Of a DNA stretch of 64,000 nt, positions 63,799-64,000 are shown in pieces (positions within the stretch are counted from its first letter, which is position 1; the number at the start of each line of letters is the position of its first letter). Made by a program: the position numbers and the translations under genes. The stretch comes from Maribacter sp. (GTDB lineage: Bacteria > Bacteroidota > Bacteroidia > Flavobacteriales > Flavobacteriaceae), in assembly GCA_011050675.1 (NCBI GenBank), contig DRFI01000023.1, positions 518,079 to 582,078 on the forward strand, read 5' to 3'. The notes under the pieces are model-generated. The model saw nothing but the letters and a program-made list of their open reading frames with translations. It did no database searches and was not told the origin of the DNA.

Positions 63799-64000
63799 TT
63801 ATTTAGGAAGCGGAGTTACTGCATCTAACAGCTCATCTTCCATACCATAGTACTTCAAAGCAAAACCGAAAGCGATTACCGAAAGAATAATTCCCACTAG
63901 AAACACTGTATAGGTCCATCGTAATAATCGGTACTTCTCTTGCAAAACTTTACCTAGGTAATACAAATCCATACTTAAAGAATCATAAATAGATTCCTTG
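63799..64000 (-). CDS. C-terminal part of an HD/DUF5706 (Pycsar-effector-like) membrane protein, truncated by the window edge
   Basis: The minus-strand frame is open to the right edge and ends at TAA 63799-63801; 66 residues are visible. They contain ESIYDSLSMDLYYLGKVLQ, a basic segment and one membrane helix (YTVFLVGIILSVIAFGFALKYY) followed by an acidic tail. From memory this matches the C-terminus of flavobacterial proteins of about 400 residues that join an HD phosphohydrolase domain to DUF5706, the transmembrane effector module of Pycsar cyclic-nucleotide immunity (PycTM). The N-terminal part and any cyclase partner are outside the window, so the role cannot be confirmed here. Confidence 0.6.
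   Translation of the reverse strand, partial: KESIYDSLSMDLYYLGKVLQEKYRLLRWTYTVFLVGIILSVIAFGFALKYYGMEDELLDAVTPLPK

Overview
The window looks like core chromosome of a marine-type Flavobacteriaceae member (Bacteroidetes). Base composition is AT-rich, and many genes are preceded by the Bacteroidetes -7 promoter element TAnnTTTG instead of a strong Shine-Dalgarno. The gene content is also typical: long-form GapA, monomeric NADP isocitrate dehydrogenase, a SerB-SerA fusion, TonB receptors with carboxypeptidase-like N-termini, and DUF4249, DUF4252, DUF4294, DUF6095 and DUF3124 families. I saw no rRNA, tRNA, insertion sequence, prophage or CRISPR array. These organism-level statements are inference from gene content, not from a marker gene.

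Layout. 1-3.8 kb: gapA (cut by the left edge), a coiled-coil membrane protein, a GNAT, trmD and rplS. 3.8-4.4 kb: the only long gene-free stretch, with several hairpins and a strong terminator, possibly a small RNA. 4.4-12.8 kb: icd, a TonB receptor/DUF4249 pair, DUF6095, DUF4294, M42 peptidase, NUDIX. 12.8-20.6 kb (mostly minus): FucU-like and SDR genes, hisS, an Oar-like TonB receptor, and the rpsF-rpsR-rplI operon. 20.8-29.7 kb: an orphan LytTR regulator, then priA-DUF2147-yihY-nadC, rlmH, a receptor-like protein with no output domain, and the fused serine-biosynthesis gene. 29.8-32.5 kb: satD-DUF3307-hydrolase, preceded by two identical inverted repeats. 32.5-45 kb: rdgB, DUF4337, a DEAD-box helicase, a GH13 lipoprotein, trmH-like, a sirtuin with reduced zinc site, purB and two convergent MscS channels. 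45.2-51.3 kb: an ECF sigma, putative anti-sigma and three DUF4252 proteins, divergent from two tandem S41 protease lipoproteins. 51.3-56.5 kb: a cobalamin uptake locus, riboswitch-controlled receptor divergent from btuF-btuC-btuD. 56.6-64 kb: rmuC, a thioesterase, the oxidative pentose phosphate genes pgl, zwf and gnd, DUF3124, a GIY-YIG protein, and at the right edge the C-terminus of what looks like an HD/Pycsar-effector-type (DUF5706) membrane protein.

How the parts work together. GapA, Icd, Zwf, Pgl, Gnd and SerA cover central carbon and NADPH supply. TrmD, L19, S6, S18, L9, RlmH, HisS, a TrmH-type enzyme and the DEAD-box helicase serve translation and RNA. The B12 locus is complete for outer- and inner-membrane transport. 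The least explained parts are the SatD/DUF3307 module with its operators, the ECF/DUF4252 module with a predicted self-regulated promoter, the structured gene-free region upstream of icd, and the edge-truncated DUF5706-like gene.
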